From positions 1-64,000 of the forward strand of contig JAVLRN010000011.1 of assembly GCA_032821775.1 (NCBI GenBank): a stretch of DNA of 64,000 nt, given 5' to 3'. The position numbers and the translations under genes are program-made. Shown piece after piece: positions 34,992-47,522 of this stretch (position 1 is its first letter; each line of letters begins with the position of its first letter). Source of the DNA: Sanguinoderma infundibulare. Taxonomy: Eukaryota; Basidiomycota; Agaricomycetes; Polyporales; Polyporaceae. The notes beneath the pieces were generated by a model that saw only the letters and a program-made list of their open reading frames with translations, ran no database searches and was not told the origin of the DNA.

Positions 34992-37335
34992 CTACAGCAA
35001 CGTATCGAGTTTTGAGAGGACCTCTAGCACGCCAGCCACGAGCTCGAAGCACAAGTCTTCCTCGGCCCCGCCCCCCTGCATCTCCTTCTTCACCTCCTGC
35101 ACGAGCCCCAGCACGACCTCTCTCGACGTCACGCCCCCGCCCCCGCCCATCCCGATCCTCGACCCCTCCCTCCGCCGCCCTGACGCGCCGCCGCTGCTGC
35201 TGCTGCTGCCACCGCCCCCCGACCCGCTCCCGAACGGCCAGCTCGCAAACTCGGCAAAGATGTCGTCGCACCGGTAGAACGCCGCCTCGCGGTCCTCGTA
35301 CGTCAGCCGTCCAAACGCGTTGTCGAGCACGCTCGCGGCGTACGCGGCGCAGACGAGGCACACGGCGCGCATCGCGCGGCACTGCGTGCCCTCCTTGCCG
35401 AGCGCGGCCGCGGGCACGGCCGCGGTGGTCGCGGTGAGGAGGGCGACGGCGCGGGCGACGATGGCCTCCTTGGTGCGGACGTCGGCGACGGGGTGGGTGG
35501 CCATGTCGAAGAGGAGGAAGTTGCGCTTCTCGGTGCGGAGGACGCCCTTGTCGACGAGCCCTTTTGCGAGCCGCTCGCGGACCTGCTTGAGCTGGAAGCC
35601 GATCTTCATCACGTTCCATGTCTCGCCTGCGGTGGGTTCGTAAAGGGAGGTGAGGCGAGAGCGAACGATCAGCTTAAGTCATGTGAGCCTCGACGCGCAG
35701 GTGCACGCAGGGCAGCTCGTAGGGGACAGTTGACGAGATCAGTGAGAGTGACAGTCCCTAGGGCCCAGCGAGAGTGGCGGCTCGCGAGTGGTCACGCGGT
35801 CAGCTCGCCATCGCGCACGGTCATCTCTCCGACACGCGCGGTCATCCCTCCGTCGCGCAATTGCGAGACAGCCAACCACCGCCACGCAAGCCTATCCTCG
35901 CACATCAACCGCGGAGTGGCACCCCCGAAGGTGCAACGACCTGGCTCCTCCTAAACTGAGTTAAGATCCATCTCATGACCTCGCGCACTCTGGAGAGACG
36001 GTGTGTGGTGGGCAATGGTGCAGGAAATCGTGAAAAGGAGACAAATCTCCTGGCAAAATTTGCGAGGGACTATTGAAGCCCACGCAGGAGCTCAGCAGCT
36101 CCTTGTCACCTTGAAACAAGATCCCTCTTCCTCGTGAACGAGTAAGCGTCACCGTCGGTATAGCCTTCCTCGTTCATACCGCCACCACGCGCAGTGGGCT
36201 GCTGTCTCTACGAACACTGTGCCTGTAGAAACCCTTGCAAAAGCAAAGCCGTGTGCTCCTGTGGCGCTCTCCGCCGCTCCTCCGGAGAGGCCAGGCTCAG
36301 CTCGTCCACGCAAAGACATTGCCGGAGCTCGGGGTCAATGACATTTACTGAGCTTGCACTGAGTGCTATCGACACACTCTCCCCACCACTCTTACTCTCA
36401 CTAATCTCGTGCGCACTCTCCATACGAACTTCGTGGGGCGATGAGGAGAGCGAGCACTCACCGCTGAGGAGGTCTATCCAACTGTTGATGGCCATCCGTT
36501 CTGACTCCTGGGCCTTCATCATCCGGAGGGCCTCGTCGAGGATGGTCTCGCCTGTTTGTCGATCATCGAGAACCTCGACGAGACGTTCTGCGAGCGGGAG
36601 GTGTCTTCGATTAGGGTCCCTGACGAGTGCGATGCGACGGCGGAGGGCGAGCTCGATGAGGATGCAGCCGCGGAGGGCGTATGAGATGTTGTCGTTCCAG
36701 AAGGAGAGGTATCCCTGGGTGACGGTGTGAGACGAAGCTGTAAGGCCGAGCAAAACGGAAGGGGAAAGAGAACGTCCGAGGAGCTTAAGGGGTGCAAACG
36801 TTCGCGGACTTTTGACTGTACCGAGCGGGGTTCCACGGTCTGAGAGACCAAACCAGGAGCTGGGCCGCTCGAGTGTGCAGTGGGGCGCTTCTCCCGCTAT
36901 GGGTCGCCTGATCGCTGGAAGGGACCGCGGGAGGCGAGTAGGCGAGTAGAATACAAGTCGAGCAGAAATTAGGGGGGAGACAATATCCGATGATAGCGTG
37001 GGGAGATGAGGTAGAGTAGGACTGAGACTGACCTGTTTGTCCTTCAAGCCGAGGAGGAGAACCTCCTCCATGATAGTCAGTCGGGGGGGCTTACCCCCCA
37101 GGCGTGCATCCTCGTCTTCGCGCTCGAGGTCTCTTGGGTCATAAGCTATCTTGCTGCCGCCTTCGAATGCAGAGCCGGCGTGGACGGGAGGTGAATGGAG
37201 AGACTCGCTGCGAGAGACAGATCCGCCGCCGTTTGAGGCGGTGCCGTTGAGCCCCCATGAGTTGTCGACATCGTCGTCGCCGGCAGAAGCTGAGGCAGGG
37301 ACACGGCGACGAGACAGCCCGCCAGCAGAGTTCAT
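34992..37335 (-). CDS. VPS74: Golgi phosphoprotein 3 / Vps74 (PI4P-binding GPP34 protein)
   Basis: Three exons on the minus strand (37033-37335, 36462-36714, 34992-35626) encode 396 aa. The start [12 protein letters not shown] places the N-terminal arginine cluster where GOLPH3/Vps74 proteins have it. The GPP34 domain follows with [81 protein letters not shown] and [10 protein letters not shown], ending [16 protein letters not shown]. It binds PI4P at the Golgi and retains glycosyltransferases. Near residue 320 there is a Gly/Ser-rich insert with little conservation. Both introns are long (318 and 835 bp). The first intron reads through in frame, and an ATG further upstream (37581) would add ~80 residues; the chosen start fits the family better. 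Confidence 0.93.
35627..36461 (-). other. 835-bp intron of VPS74
   Basis: The intron splits the codon for Gly in LLSGETW, between a GTGAGT donor and a CCGCAG acceptor. It is more than ten times the usual intron length in this window. It includes short imperfect repeats of CACGCGGTCA/CACGGTCATC around 35790-35850, but no gene or structured RNA was recognised. Confidence 0.6.
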
Positions 37336-37730
37336 GGCATGAAACGAGGACGAGGATGAGAGTGAGTAGATTGGAGCCAACGATGCTCGCCGGCCGTGCC
37401 TTGTCGAGCCAGGCCCCGCTGCGGCGGTGTTTCCCCTCCAGGCGCCCATAATGTCCATGTCGTCCCTCACGGCCCGCTCTCCGTCCCCGTCATCGCTCTC
37501 AGTCTCCCATCGCCCATCGGCCGTCTTTATCCTCGCCGTCGTCCACAGCGAGCTCAAGTATCTGCATAGTGAGCCTGCCATGTATGTATCTGCGCCATCG
37601 CCATCGCCCTTCGCTTATGGCTGTCATGCTCTGTCGGCCGCTTCTCTCGCACGCTCCCCTTGCATCTCCAGTACCCATCCGCGGCCACTTACCCCCTTCG
37701 ACCCATCTCTTAGGTCCTTCCTGCACTCTG

Positions 37731-39302
37731 ATGGGCAACTCTGTGCTCCAGGTCGTCCAAACGACCCCTAGCGACAGCATATATCCACCCCATATAGACC
37801 AACTACCCGTCGAGATCCTCAGCCACATCTTCCGACTTCTCTGGCTCGACACCGCTCCCCATCCCAGACTGGACATAGAGTCCTGGCCTCGGTACCACCC
37901 AGTCCATCCGTCCATCATATACGTTACCCATGTCTGTCGCAGATGGCGCGACATTGCTCTCGATACACCCACCCTCTGGAGTCGCATCGATGATACCCTC
38001 AGGTCCGGCATGCAAACCTTCCTGCACCGTTCTCGGTCCGTCCCTGTTTCCCTCTCTACCTACCTCGCACTCCCTCATCAGGGCACCGCCGCTGAACTCA
38101 TCGCTTCTGTCCTCGATTCTTGTCGTGATCGACTCCGTCGTCTCGATGTCAGGCTACATGCCTGCGATATCTTCACCCATTCCCGCGTCGACTTCGCCGC
38201 GCCCATCCTCGAGTGCCTCACCATCCAATGCGAGGTTTACGATGGTGCTGCACAGATTGTCGACTATCCTCTCCTCCTCCAGGGCCAGACAACGTCCTTG
38301 AAAGCCCTCGCCCTTCTCCATATCCGCCACTGGCTTCCCGCTAACCTCTTCCCCAATCTCGTACACCTAAACATATCCTACTTCTACATGGAGGAGCTCC
38401 CTCTCTTCATGCTCTCCCATCTTCTTGCCGGATGTCCCCGCCTTGAGACTCTCCACCTCGGCGAGGTCTGGAGCTACCCTCTCGTCGACTTGGATCTTAC
38501 GCCTCCGGCCCAGAGAGTCCATTTGCCGTACCTCCGTAGCCTCTCCACATGCTATGCCACCCTCCAGACCGCCTCTCACATCCTCTCCTGCCTCGAGCTG
38601 CCGCAGAAAATCCGCATCAGGATCCACAACGCGCCCGTCGACGCCTACATGACCGTCGACGACAACCTTTTGCCTCCGCTCAACTTTATGATGCCTTTCA
38701 CCCATCTTGAACTCGCGGCCAACGACACTACTCTCTATTTGGTCGCCGAAGGAGACGGCTCCGGCGTATGGATACAGGCCAAGGGGGAAGGCCGCTCATC
38801 GAGCATATGGGCTGAATGGCTGCGCCACCTACACGAGACGCTCCCCCTCGCGTCAATTGCCACCTTCCATGTCTCGCTCAAGGACTGGAACATCCTCCCC
38901 GACCTCCTCAGCCACATGCCTTCTCTGTCGCTCTTGGGGGTCATGTACCTCCCCGACGAGGTCAGCGTCACTCACACGCCGATGTTGTCCGCACTCCAAG
39001 CGGCGTCGTCCTGTCTAGATCTACTGTCTACGCTCAGCATTCAGTGCAACAGCACTCCCGCTCTAGACCAAGAAGACATCCCTCGAATCCTCTCTCTCAC
39101 GACCCGCCACAGACTATCGCGTATCATCCTCGACTGTCCCGACCCGGACCATTATCTCAGCATGGTCGACGGGATCGAGGTCGGCCGCAGTGGCGGCGTC
39201 TGCACCTGGCGGATGAGGGAAGAGTGGGACATCCAGAACGAGTACTGGCGGCTGCCCGAGAGGGACGAGCCGCGCGCTGTTCTTCCGTGGAGTGCCGCGT
39301 GA
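37731..39302 (+). CDS. F-box protein with leucine-rich C-terminus
   Basis: A single-exon frame of 523 codons from the chosen ATG (MGNSVLQVV); the frame is open back to 37569. Near the N-terminus IDQLPVEILSHIFRLLW and VTHVCRRWRDIALDTPTLW form a typical basidiomycete F-box. The rest is leucine-rich with repeated short beta-strand/helix units (NLVHLNISYF, CPRLETLHLGEVW, LRSLSTCYATLQ), like LRR substrate-recognition regions. Such proteins link substrates to SCF ubiquitin ligases through Skp1. These genes are numerous and fast-evolving in Agaricomycetes; the target is unknown. It is divergent from VPS74 with ~395 bp between the starts. Confidence 0.85.
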   Translation: MGNSVLQVVQTTPSDSIYPPHIDQLPVEILSHIFRLLWLDTAPHPRLDIESWPRYHPVHPSIIYVTHVCRRWRDIALDTPTLWSRIDDTLRSGMQTFLHRSRSVPVSLSTYLALPHQGTAAELIASVLDSCRDRLRRLDVRLHACDIFTHSRVDFAAPILECLTIQCEVYDGAAQIVDYPLLLQGQTTSLKALALLHIRHWLPANLFPNLVHLNISYFYMEELPLFMLSHLLAGCPRLETLHLGEVWSYPLVDLDLTPPAQRVHLPYLRSLSTCYATLQTASHILSCLELPQKIRIRIHNAPVDAYMTVDDNLLPPLNFMMPFTHLELAANDTTLYLVAEGDGSGVWIQAKGEGRSSSIWAEWLRHLHETLPLASIATFHVSLKDWNILPDLLSHMPSLSLLGVMYLPDEVSVTHTPMLSALQAASSCLDLLSTLSIQCNSTPALDQEDIPRILSLTTRHRLSRIILDCPDPDHYLSMVDGIEVGRSGGVCTWRMREEWDIQNEYWRLPERDEPRAVLPWSAA

Positions 39303-42236
39303 CAGCGTCGGTGAGCATTCCTTCTGTCTCCTCCGTTTGGGACAGTGTTTTGCATATCAAGCTGCAGTCGACTCTCTATCGCATCGAGCTCTGTTTGCTC
39401 GTACGTGTGTTGCTGTCCCGTCGGCGAGCTTCTGCCTTGCCGTTCTGGACGGTCATCGCGATATCACTGCGCCCCGTCTCCGTCCGTCAATCGGGTACGG
39501 CAACAAATCCGAGCAAAAAGCCTTGACGCTGCAGTCTATACCGTGTAAACTGCACTTTTGTCTGTAGGGATATTATCGATCGAAACTGCAGCTTGCACGG
39601 TAAAACAGTCTGATGTGCACATCACAAGGGGTGCTCAATTGCTCTCGTCTCTGGCATCCTCTCGAGCTGCATTTGTCGCTCGGGCGGAGGATGCGATAGA
39701 GCCATTGGAAGAGAGCACGCGAAAGGGGGAACAGGTCGGGATAGTCCCGACCTCGCCGTTCGCGGGATGCTCGGCTAGTCTATCACCTCCCCAGCGTCTA
39801 GAGCCATTGAGCACCCCTGCGGTCATGTATTCGAGTCGGCTCGTAGCTGCAAGCGGGCCCCGGGTCTCTATCCCGCGCCCTTGACGACCTACTGCTCAGC
39901 TTGCTGACGACCGTTGGATATGTAGTAAATATGATGTGTGTTGTCACGCACCGACGACCGCTCAAGACGTCTCTGACACCAGCGACTGTGGAATACGGCA
40001 GGCGTAGCATAGTGGGAGCCAAGGTGTCGTCTGCTGGAAGGAGCTCGATCGTTTATGGGTTCGGGTACTTTAACATGTACGCTCGTGCATTGGGCATTGT
40101 GGGCGTCCGGAGGTGAGCATTAGACGTTGATCGGGCCTTCCCGCTTAGCACGCGAGCCTGACGCTCATTCATGTCTTCAGTTACTGACCTCCTCGGGGCG
40201 GTTGATGTTAATATCAGGGTCCGCGGAGAACTCGTGCGTTCCAGCAGGCCCTTCACAGGTACGACGGAGCGAGTCGACGCATCCTAGGCCCGTGAGATCT
40301 CTCGTCAAGCACCACACGGGCTGATCGGCATTGGGGTCGATCGCTATCGCTTGAGGACCAGTTGCCAATCGCCATCGACGAATCAGCCGCATACCGACTC
40401 GGACGTGGGGCGGAGGCGTCCGTCTATCGCGGGTGCAAGCCTGGGGCAAGCGCAGTCTGCGTGCAAGCCCGATTCGTCGAGTGGTGGGATCGGTCGTGAA
40501 AGGTACGTGTTCGCACACCGTTCTCCCACTCATTTCCGTTAAAGTTGCTGCCAGGCGTGCCGCACGTGCGAGGTTGCCTGCAGGGCGATTGCCCCTCTAC
40601 GGCCATCCTTTGCAATTTCTCATGAACGCCGAGCTTCCGTGGGTGCTGGGATGCCTTCTTTAGCTCTCGGTAGCGACACATCGTCCTTTTTGGCCACTGC
40701 GTTCCCAGGCGGTTCCTTCCTCGGAGCGTTCACGACGGAAGCGCTTGTGTCGGCGTGAAGGTGGATGGATGTTCTCAAGCCAAGACGTCATCACACGACT
40801 GCTCTGGTGAAGGAAAGAAAGCCAGGACTTGCCCGTTCGGGAGCACCCCGCCGTCGACGTACGCGATGGCGGTGGGGGGTTTTCATTGACAAGCACCGCC
40901 CTGCGTTCAGTCTGCTGGAGGTCTGTACCTTTTCATGGTTTCAGGCATGGTCTATCATTGGAGCCGCACAACCACAAGGGCTTCTCCATCTACTTCTCTC
41001 TTCTATGGGGTCAGCTGAACGGAGCGTGTTGCGTCTTCGCGCCGATCCTACCAGACGGCCGCTGCGGCTGATCAAGATGGGTCTTCAGGGATTGGTTCAT
41101 TGCCGGTCGGTCTACACGGAGATGGATCTAGAGGCCTAGAGACACGAGGCGCGATGAAAGGCCTATCCTATGATCGATCGAGAGCAATCCTAGCCTCTTG
41201 CGGTGCCGTATAACTCGTTTCCCGTTGACTGACCGTAGTGCCTTGCAGGATGACGGGACTTTTCGCATGCGCAGCAGCGAGCCCGGTGCGTGCGCTCTGC
41301 GCGTTCGCATACCCCACAGCTGACATCACCCGACGGGGCCTCTTCTCGCGCACCATCTCTCGCAAAAGGCCTCGATTCTTGCGCTTGTACGTGTACATGT
41401 ACCACTCGAGCCCGCCCCCCGTCACGCTAAGCCCGCTTCGCACATTGTTCGCACGGCCACAGAATAAGCTCTGCGACACTCCGCGAACCGCAGGAAAACA
41501 CAAGCACTTGCTCCTCGGCATCCGAATTTGGACGCCTATTTTGACACCGACGGGCCAGTATGTTTTCGACGACGGGATCTGGGAGACCTTCCTCGCTTTC
41601 GAGATCGCCGACGTCAGAGCGGTGCGCCCGCGACGGCTTCTAGAACGTGGCAGCAGCCCTGGGAGCCTCAAGTTTGCCGGGCCGGGGATGATGCACCAAG
41701 ATGCTGGCCTATCGCCCACCAGGATAAGTTGCTAGTGCTACCGAACTCCACGCTGACTCTGCCTGTTCTCAGCGTCGATGGCTCGCTGCGTCGTCCAGCT
41801 ATCCATACCCCTACCGGCCGGTGCATAGGCCAGATGATGAGTGCAAGTGCCGCAGCGAGTTGCGTATAGTCACAAGTCACGGGCGGTGGTGACGGTTGCT
41901 CATCAGCTTCTGTGAACGCGTCGCGCGCGTTGTTGAGTACGCGGTGGGAGCGGGGGACGACTTCTTTGATGAAAGGGGCGCATTTGCCTCCGTCCCCCCT
42001 TCTCCCCTGACGTCTCCGTCTGTATGACATGAGGCTGTTTTCCCGGAAGCGACATTAGCTTTTTCTCGCGGTCTCTTCTTTCCTTTCGACCGTGAAGACC
42101 ACCGCGTGTGCTGGGCATACGTCCTCTTTCCGTCTATCCCTTCCCTCTACTCTTCCCCTCAGCGGACCTCTCCTCTTCGTTTTCTACTTGTACGACCACA
42201 CACACTCACAGCCCTTGCCCTCTTCCATCCACCACG
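39303..42236. other. 2.9-kb region without a supported gene
   Basis: Open frames here (the longest a 183-codon minus-strand frame at 41168-41719 against a 165-codon plus-strand one) overlap on both strands, lack motifs and show no consistent splice chain. A small inverted-repeat element lies at 39627-39817. The region may be decayed sequence plus the promoter of the next gene. Confidence 0.4.
39627..39817. repeat. ~190-bp sequence flanked by 18-bp inverted repeats
   Basis: GGGGTGCTCAATTGCTCT at the left matches the reverse complement of AGAGCCATTGAGCACCCC at the right with one mismatch. Inside are a short palindrome (CGGGATAGTCCCG) and another AGAGCCATTG-like word. Size and ends resemble a MITE, but no target duplication is obvious. 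Confidence 0.4.
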
Positions 42237-43727
42237 ATGCAGGCTGCGAGACCAAGACCTGATGTAAGCCCCTCCTTTGTCCTTTACCCTCCGCCTCGTG
42301 TCTAACAATGTCTTTGTGCCACCCAAGCCGAGGATGTTCCTCAAGGACTTTGACACCCCCGCAGAGCGCCGATGGTCAGAGCTCGTGCCGCCTCGTACGG
42401 CCCTCACGTTCGCCGCGATATGGGATGAAGAAGAAGGCATGGTCACCTTCTCCGGCGCGCACCTCCTCGACTCCGAAACCGCACAGAAGGGCCGTAAAGA
42501 TTGCCTCACGGACGACTCACCTTGCGACGTCGCGTTTGGGGACGGCGAGTCCCAAGTCCTCACCATCGACAGGCTCGCTAGCACTTCTACCGGCGGCTCA
42601 TCGCCTGCCTGCCCTGGGTACGCGCTTCCTTCCGCTGGCCTCGATTCTCTAGCCTTCGCCCGCGATGCAATGATCGAAACCGAGACGGTGGCCATGGATT
42701 CGCGCTCGTGCCTCACGCCCGGTGGTCTGCGCGTTCCCCCAGGCATCCACTACGCGCCCGATAGCCCCGCAGTGGCGTCCTCGATGGCGCTCGCGTCCCT
42801 GGCGAACATCCCGTTCCGCAGGACATTAATGAACAACCCACATCACCGGCTCAGCCGCGACTCACGCGTCAGCAAACGCCCTGATCTCCGTGTCTCGACC
42901 GACGGCGACGAAGTGCGACATTACGAGGCGTACGCGGACGCGAACAGCACGCGGAGCGACGTGACAGACGAAGGTTTCTTCGAGGACCGCCGCCTGACAA
43001 CCGGCTCCTTCGGGACCGCGCCTGTGCTAGTGGAAGTCAATCTGGTACGCCTACGCGTCTGTCTGGCAGTTCTTTCCCATGAGCTTGACGTACATCCTCC
43101 GTTTTCCCATTCATTACGCAGTCCTCGGCCTTCTCCGTGACGACGACCTCCACCTCGCGATACGTCGAGGTCGACCACCCGTCGCAAGCGGAGGCTTACG
43201 CATACGAGGAGCTGCCGTCAGCGTCACACCGGACGCAGCACCACCACCCATCCCAGCGCGAGAGCCGGCAGCCGCTGATGAGCAGCAGGGAGAAGGCTCC
43301 AAGCATCGACTCGGAGCAGTGGTCGACCCTGCGCGACGCCGACCGCAACATCTGTTTCAACGTTCCCCTCGAGATCGGTCGCAGGCTGAAGAAGCAGCGG
43401 TCCCCGCGCCGCTCCTCGTCCCCACCCCCTTTGGCGTCCCCGCCCGCGGACCCGGCAGAGGTCCTCGCGCGCGAGTACTACAACCACCTCCCGTCGCCGA
43501 CGTCCGCGGACTCGTCGGACATGTCCACCTGGAGCGGGATGCACGGCGGGCACGGGTGCGTCCCGAGCATCCCGCGGCCGCTCACGCCCATGGGGAGCAT
43601 CAAGCGCGGCAAGGCGCTCTTCAACCGCGTCGTCTCGCCCCGGAAACACCGCGACATCGGCGACCGGTGGGTGTACGTCGAGGTCGAGCACAAGGTGAAG
43701 CAGCGCGTGTGCGCAGTTTGCGTTTAA
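42237..43727 (+). CDS. Hypothetical protein, probably basidiomycete-specific
   Basis: Three exons (42237-42263, 42328-43044, 43122-43727) give 449 aa with consistent frames and GT-AG sites. The first exon is only nine codons (MQAARPRPD) and decides the start. The product is hydrophilic and probably largely disordered, with Ser, Pro and Arg-rich stretches and a His-rich patch, and a better ordered end (WVYVEVEHKVKQRVCAVCV). No catalytic domain, signal peptide or membrane helix is apparent. I do not recognise the family. Confidence 0.75.
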
Positions 43728-45597
43728 TCCCTGTCCCCGTCACCCGTTCGTAAGCGCACCACGCCCCAGCGCGGGGAACACGGTGATGCGCGGGGATAAT
43801 ATGGGGGATATGGGATATGGGGACGTGCGGCCTGGCTGGCACGCGGTGCTCCCCTCGGTCTTCTCGCCTGCACGGTCCGCGTCAGACTGCAGCTCGGGCA
43901 CGTTGTGCGCACGCATCATGCACGCCCGTGCTCACACGCATGCACGGCGCGCGCTTTCGTCCTCGTTTCGGTTTTTTTTATTGCTGTGGACCTCTCTATG
44001 CTAGCCGCGTCGCTTTCGCTTTCCTTCGCCATATGCTAAAGGTGTGCCGCCTAGATGCGTTCGAATTCGGGTTTGGGTTTAGGTTTGGGTCTACGGCGGC
44101 ACGCGCACTTGCAATTTGCCCATCCCTTCGATACCTCCTCGCTGTGTTTTTAACATTTAGGAGATCGGCGATCTCCCCCACGTTCGTTACGATACCCTTT
44201 TCCTCTTCCTCTTCCTCTTCCTTCTCCCTCTCCCTCTTCCTCCGGGGCCCTCGTATTCTTATGCCATGGTCGAGCCAGTAATCCCTACTCTCCAGCTTCG
44301 TCAGCTTCGCTCCCACGGAATGCTCGTCATCATCTTCGAAATTCGGATTGTACTACTACAGTTATCACGTACATATACAGTATGCGTCGAGTTCCCTCCC
44401 CCCCTTGTATCCTTTGTAGAGAGAACGACCCCCTGGACGTCCCCCGTTCCGCGTTGTACCCAGTCGATGTTACTGTACTACCATTGCGAAGCCTACGTAG
44501 GTGCGCGTGCCAATGATAGATGTACAAAACGAAACTTTGGGCCTTGCGGCGCCCATGCGCAACGATCACCTTGCCACCGTGACGCAACGCGTGCTGACTT
44601 TGCCAGAAGACCGAAGTGCGGAGGCAGTAGTCGAGCAGCAGATGGCACGACAAGCCATTTGGCTGCCGAGCTCTACGAGGTTTGTACGGAATCAATGTCT
44701 TGCGTTTGGCGAGCACAGCTTGAGCTACACATGTACACACACCATGTACACCGAACCGCGGACCGGAACCTCGCTCTCTCTCTCTCCCTCTCACCTTGAG
44801 CACCACAACCACTCGCAGAACGCGCGCGCGGTCGCGGCGCGTAAACGAAAACCACGGATGGTTACTGTTGATATACTACTAAAACACAGGACATCTGGGG
44901 ATATCTGAGAGACTCGACGGCCGCGATCGGGGGTTCGGGTTCGGGTTCGGGTTCGGGTTCTTAGAATATAGAAACGGAAGGGAAAAAAAAAGTGCAAAAA
45001 AACCGAGCGGTTGCGGCACGGAACGACCCGGCATGAGAAGACACGAAAGGAATATATGCCATGCCAGACGGCCAGCCAGCGGAACGGTTTTTGAGCGGGT
45101 AAGATGATGCAGAGGATTCGGGGAGTGCGGGACACGGGGAGCTTGGGGCTTGGAGCTTGGATTAGAAACCGTGAAACGCGAGAAGGGCGGGGGGGAAATG
45201 GAGGCGATAAACATAGACAAGGGTGGTAGGCTAGGATATCACGAACATGAACGCGAACCGCGAACACGAACGCGGAAAGAACCGCACGGGACACAACACA
45301 ACACGAAAACGACACAAAGTTACACACGAGCCGGAGGAGAAAAGAGGGAGCGTGAGCGTTTCGTCCGGGCAGCGGGGCAGCACCGGTCCATAGTCGAAAC
45401 CGAGAAAGAATTAGGGTTGTCTAGAAGGACAGAGACAGAGACAGAGACATCGAGCATCGTAAGCGGCGTCGTCGTCGTCGCAGCGGCAGCGCGGAGCACG
45501 GCCCGTGCACGCATGGCATGGCACCCTCCAGGCGGAGGGTCGGCCAGGGTGCTCGGGCTGTTAGGCGTTGCATGCGTTTGCGGGGGGATCGTGCGTG
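43728..45597. other. 1.9-kb spacer with simple repeats
   Basis: Lies between the convergent ends of the hypothetical gene and CHS7. It contains a pyrimidine tract rich in CTTCCT (44197-44243), five copies of GGGTTC (44931-44960), an AGAGAC repeat (about 45425-45447) and a GTC run (about 45467-45480). No gene is supported. Confidence 0.6.
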
Positions 45598-47522
45598 TCA
45601 CCGAGGGTAGTAGATGTCTTCCTCCCACGACTCTGCGGACGGGGAAGTGACGTGTTAGCAAATGCAGCGATGCGGCGCGGGCGCATGGCAGTGCGCGCGG
45701 GCTTGCGCGGAAGGCGCAGGGTAGGTGATGGAGGGAAGCTTACCTTCCGTTATGCTTCGCCACGCGAAGTAGAGCACGGCGACAGAGGCGGTCTCGAGTA
45801 TCGTCGCGATAAACGATCCGTCGACCTTGCTCGCTCCGGCGGTTGTTGCAGCCTAGACGGAGAGAGGTTCGTGGCGTGAGATTTCCTGCGTGGCGGAGCA
45901 CGCAAAGGGTGGGGGGAAGGACGGACCTTGCAAATGACCTTGCTCAGCAAGAAGAAATCCAGCTGGCTGAGGACGAACAAGACCGCAGCCAGGACGTAGT
46001 ACCACATCGGGCGCACTTCATTCAGCATCCCGAGCACGACGTAGGTCATGATCACCAGGAATATGATCGCCGCGCTACGGATTGTGGAAATAGCCGTGCC
46101 AGAAACAACGTGAGAACGGTGTTTGTGCGCGCAGCACCAAGAGAAGAATGCGAGACTCACGCGGCTGGCCAGATGCTGGTCAACACGAAGAGGGCTATGC
46201 TGTTCAGGTCGGCCGGGGGATTCGAGGGTCCGAACACGCTGGTGAAGGTGAAGCCAACATCGAGGGAGATGTATGTCGTCGCAGCAAAGAAGGCGAGAAT
46301 GAAGAAACCAAACGGCTGCCGCGTTGCGTCAGAGATCACTCGAAACGCAGGGTTGAGCGCACAGGCCGCGGGCCCCTGTGGCGAGGGCGCGGACGGAGCT
46401 TGGGGGGAGGACTCACGACTAGAGAGCTCATGGTGCCATCTTCGACCCATTGAGTGCTGACGACTGCATTGCCGAGAAGTGCCCAGAAGGTGGCTACGAC
46501 GACACCGGCGTGGATGGCAGTGATGGCGGTGAGTGCAGTGGAGCCTTGCTCGAGGAAGGAGCCGGTGGATAGGAGCTGAAGGGGAAGAGTGAAAAAGTAG
46601 AGGACGAGGAATATTTGGAACTCGAGCCGACCTGAAATGACGGGTGAGAATGAGATCGAGCAAGGTTACTGCGGAAAGGGATGAGGCGGTGGGGAGGGAA
46701 AGGGATGGTGGGCGGAAGCACATATGATCAAGAGAGAGAGAACGCGGTGCTGCGCGTGGCAACGAAAGTTGGAAGGCGAACTGGCAAGAATTGGAAGACT
46801 TGGCGTGGCAGATAGGACAGGAAATGCGAAAATAAGGCGGGGCAAGGCTGCGCAGATGACAATTGCTTCGCGCACGGAGCGCAGGCGATGACTGCTTGGC
46901 CCACGATGTGATGTGCATTTGGACGACACGAGGGACCATGGCGCGAGGACTACTGCGGTCGGCGATGGGGTCTTTGAGCGCGTCGGCCGCCAACGACTTG
47001 CACGGGGTGAAAGCGAAGAATGGAGGGCAAATAGGCAAAGTGAACGCGACGAGACTGAAGAGGTAATGAATGGAACATCGAGGCGAACGAAGGGTAGATA
47101 TGCGGCGGTAAGGCTTCGAGTGGGGGTGACGAAGGAGGGGGGAAGAGAAGGAAAGGTTGAACGAGCGAGGACTTACCGACGGCGGCTCTTCTCCGACTTG
47201 TCCAGAGGATTAAGGCGAGGGTAACGATGATGCTGAATGCGCACGCAAGGATGTTGGCGATGTTGGCAAGCGAGCCGCTATGGCCCACACGCAAGATACC
47301 GCATTCTGGATTGATGCCTACTGGAGCGGAGAGAGGATCTGCTGATAAGCCGGTTAAGACGCTAGAGTTATGATCTTGAAGCTAGGGGGCGCAGAGGATG
47401 TGTGAGTCAAGGCGTACGGGTTGGAGGTAAAGGCAAGGACTGACCTGGCGATAGAAAAGGTTGCACCAAGGGTATGAGGGAACCTGATGGCAAAGGGGCT
47501 CAAAGTCCCCGAACTTGGTCAT
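45598..47522 (-). CDS. CHS7: Chitin synthase export chaperone
   Basis: Seven exons on the minus strand (47445-47522, 47177-47381, 46417-46631, 46161-46315, 45927-46074, 45744-45852, 45598-45632) encode 314 aa. It starts MTKFGDFEPLCHQVPSYPWC, continues with VGINPECGI, then seven hydrophobic segments including FLEQGSTALTAITAIHAGVV, FWALLGNAVV, TQWVEDGTMSSL, ALFVLTSIWP, LGMLNEVRPMWYYV and LSQLDFFLLSKVICK, and ends SKVDGSFIATILE, ITEESWEED. This order is diagnostic of Chs7, an ER membrane chaperone needed for folding and export of class IV chitin synthases. Exon 2 begins at a CTAG acceptor, chosen because it alone gives an open frame into SADPLSAPVGINPEC. The third intron is 545 bp, unusually long. 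Confidence 0.95.

Noticed and set aside
36208..37581. Single 457-codon frame as the VPS74 product
   Set aside because: It reads through two introns and misses the conserved half of the GPP34 domain; splicing joins LLSG to ETWN as in the family.
41168..41735. Overlapping 183- and 165-codon frames on opposite strands as genes
   Set aside because: Neither has a recognisable domain or supporting exon structure; at most one could be real and neither can be chosen.
44931..44960. Interstitial telomere repeat
   Set aside because: The unit is GGGTTC, not TTAGGG; five copies of a simple hexamer.
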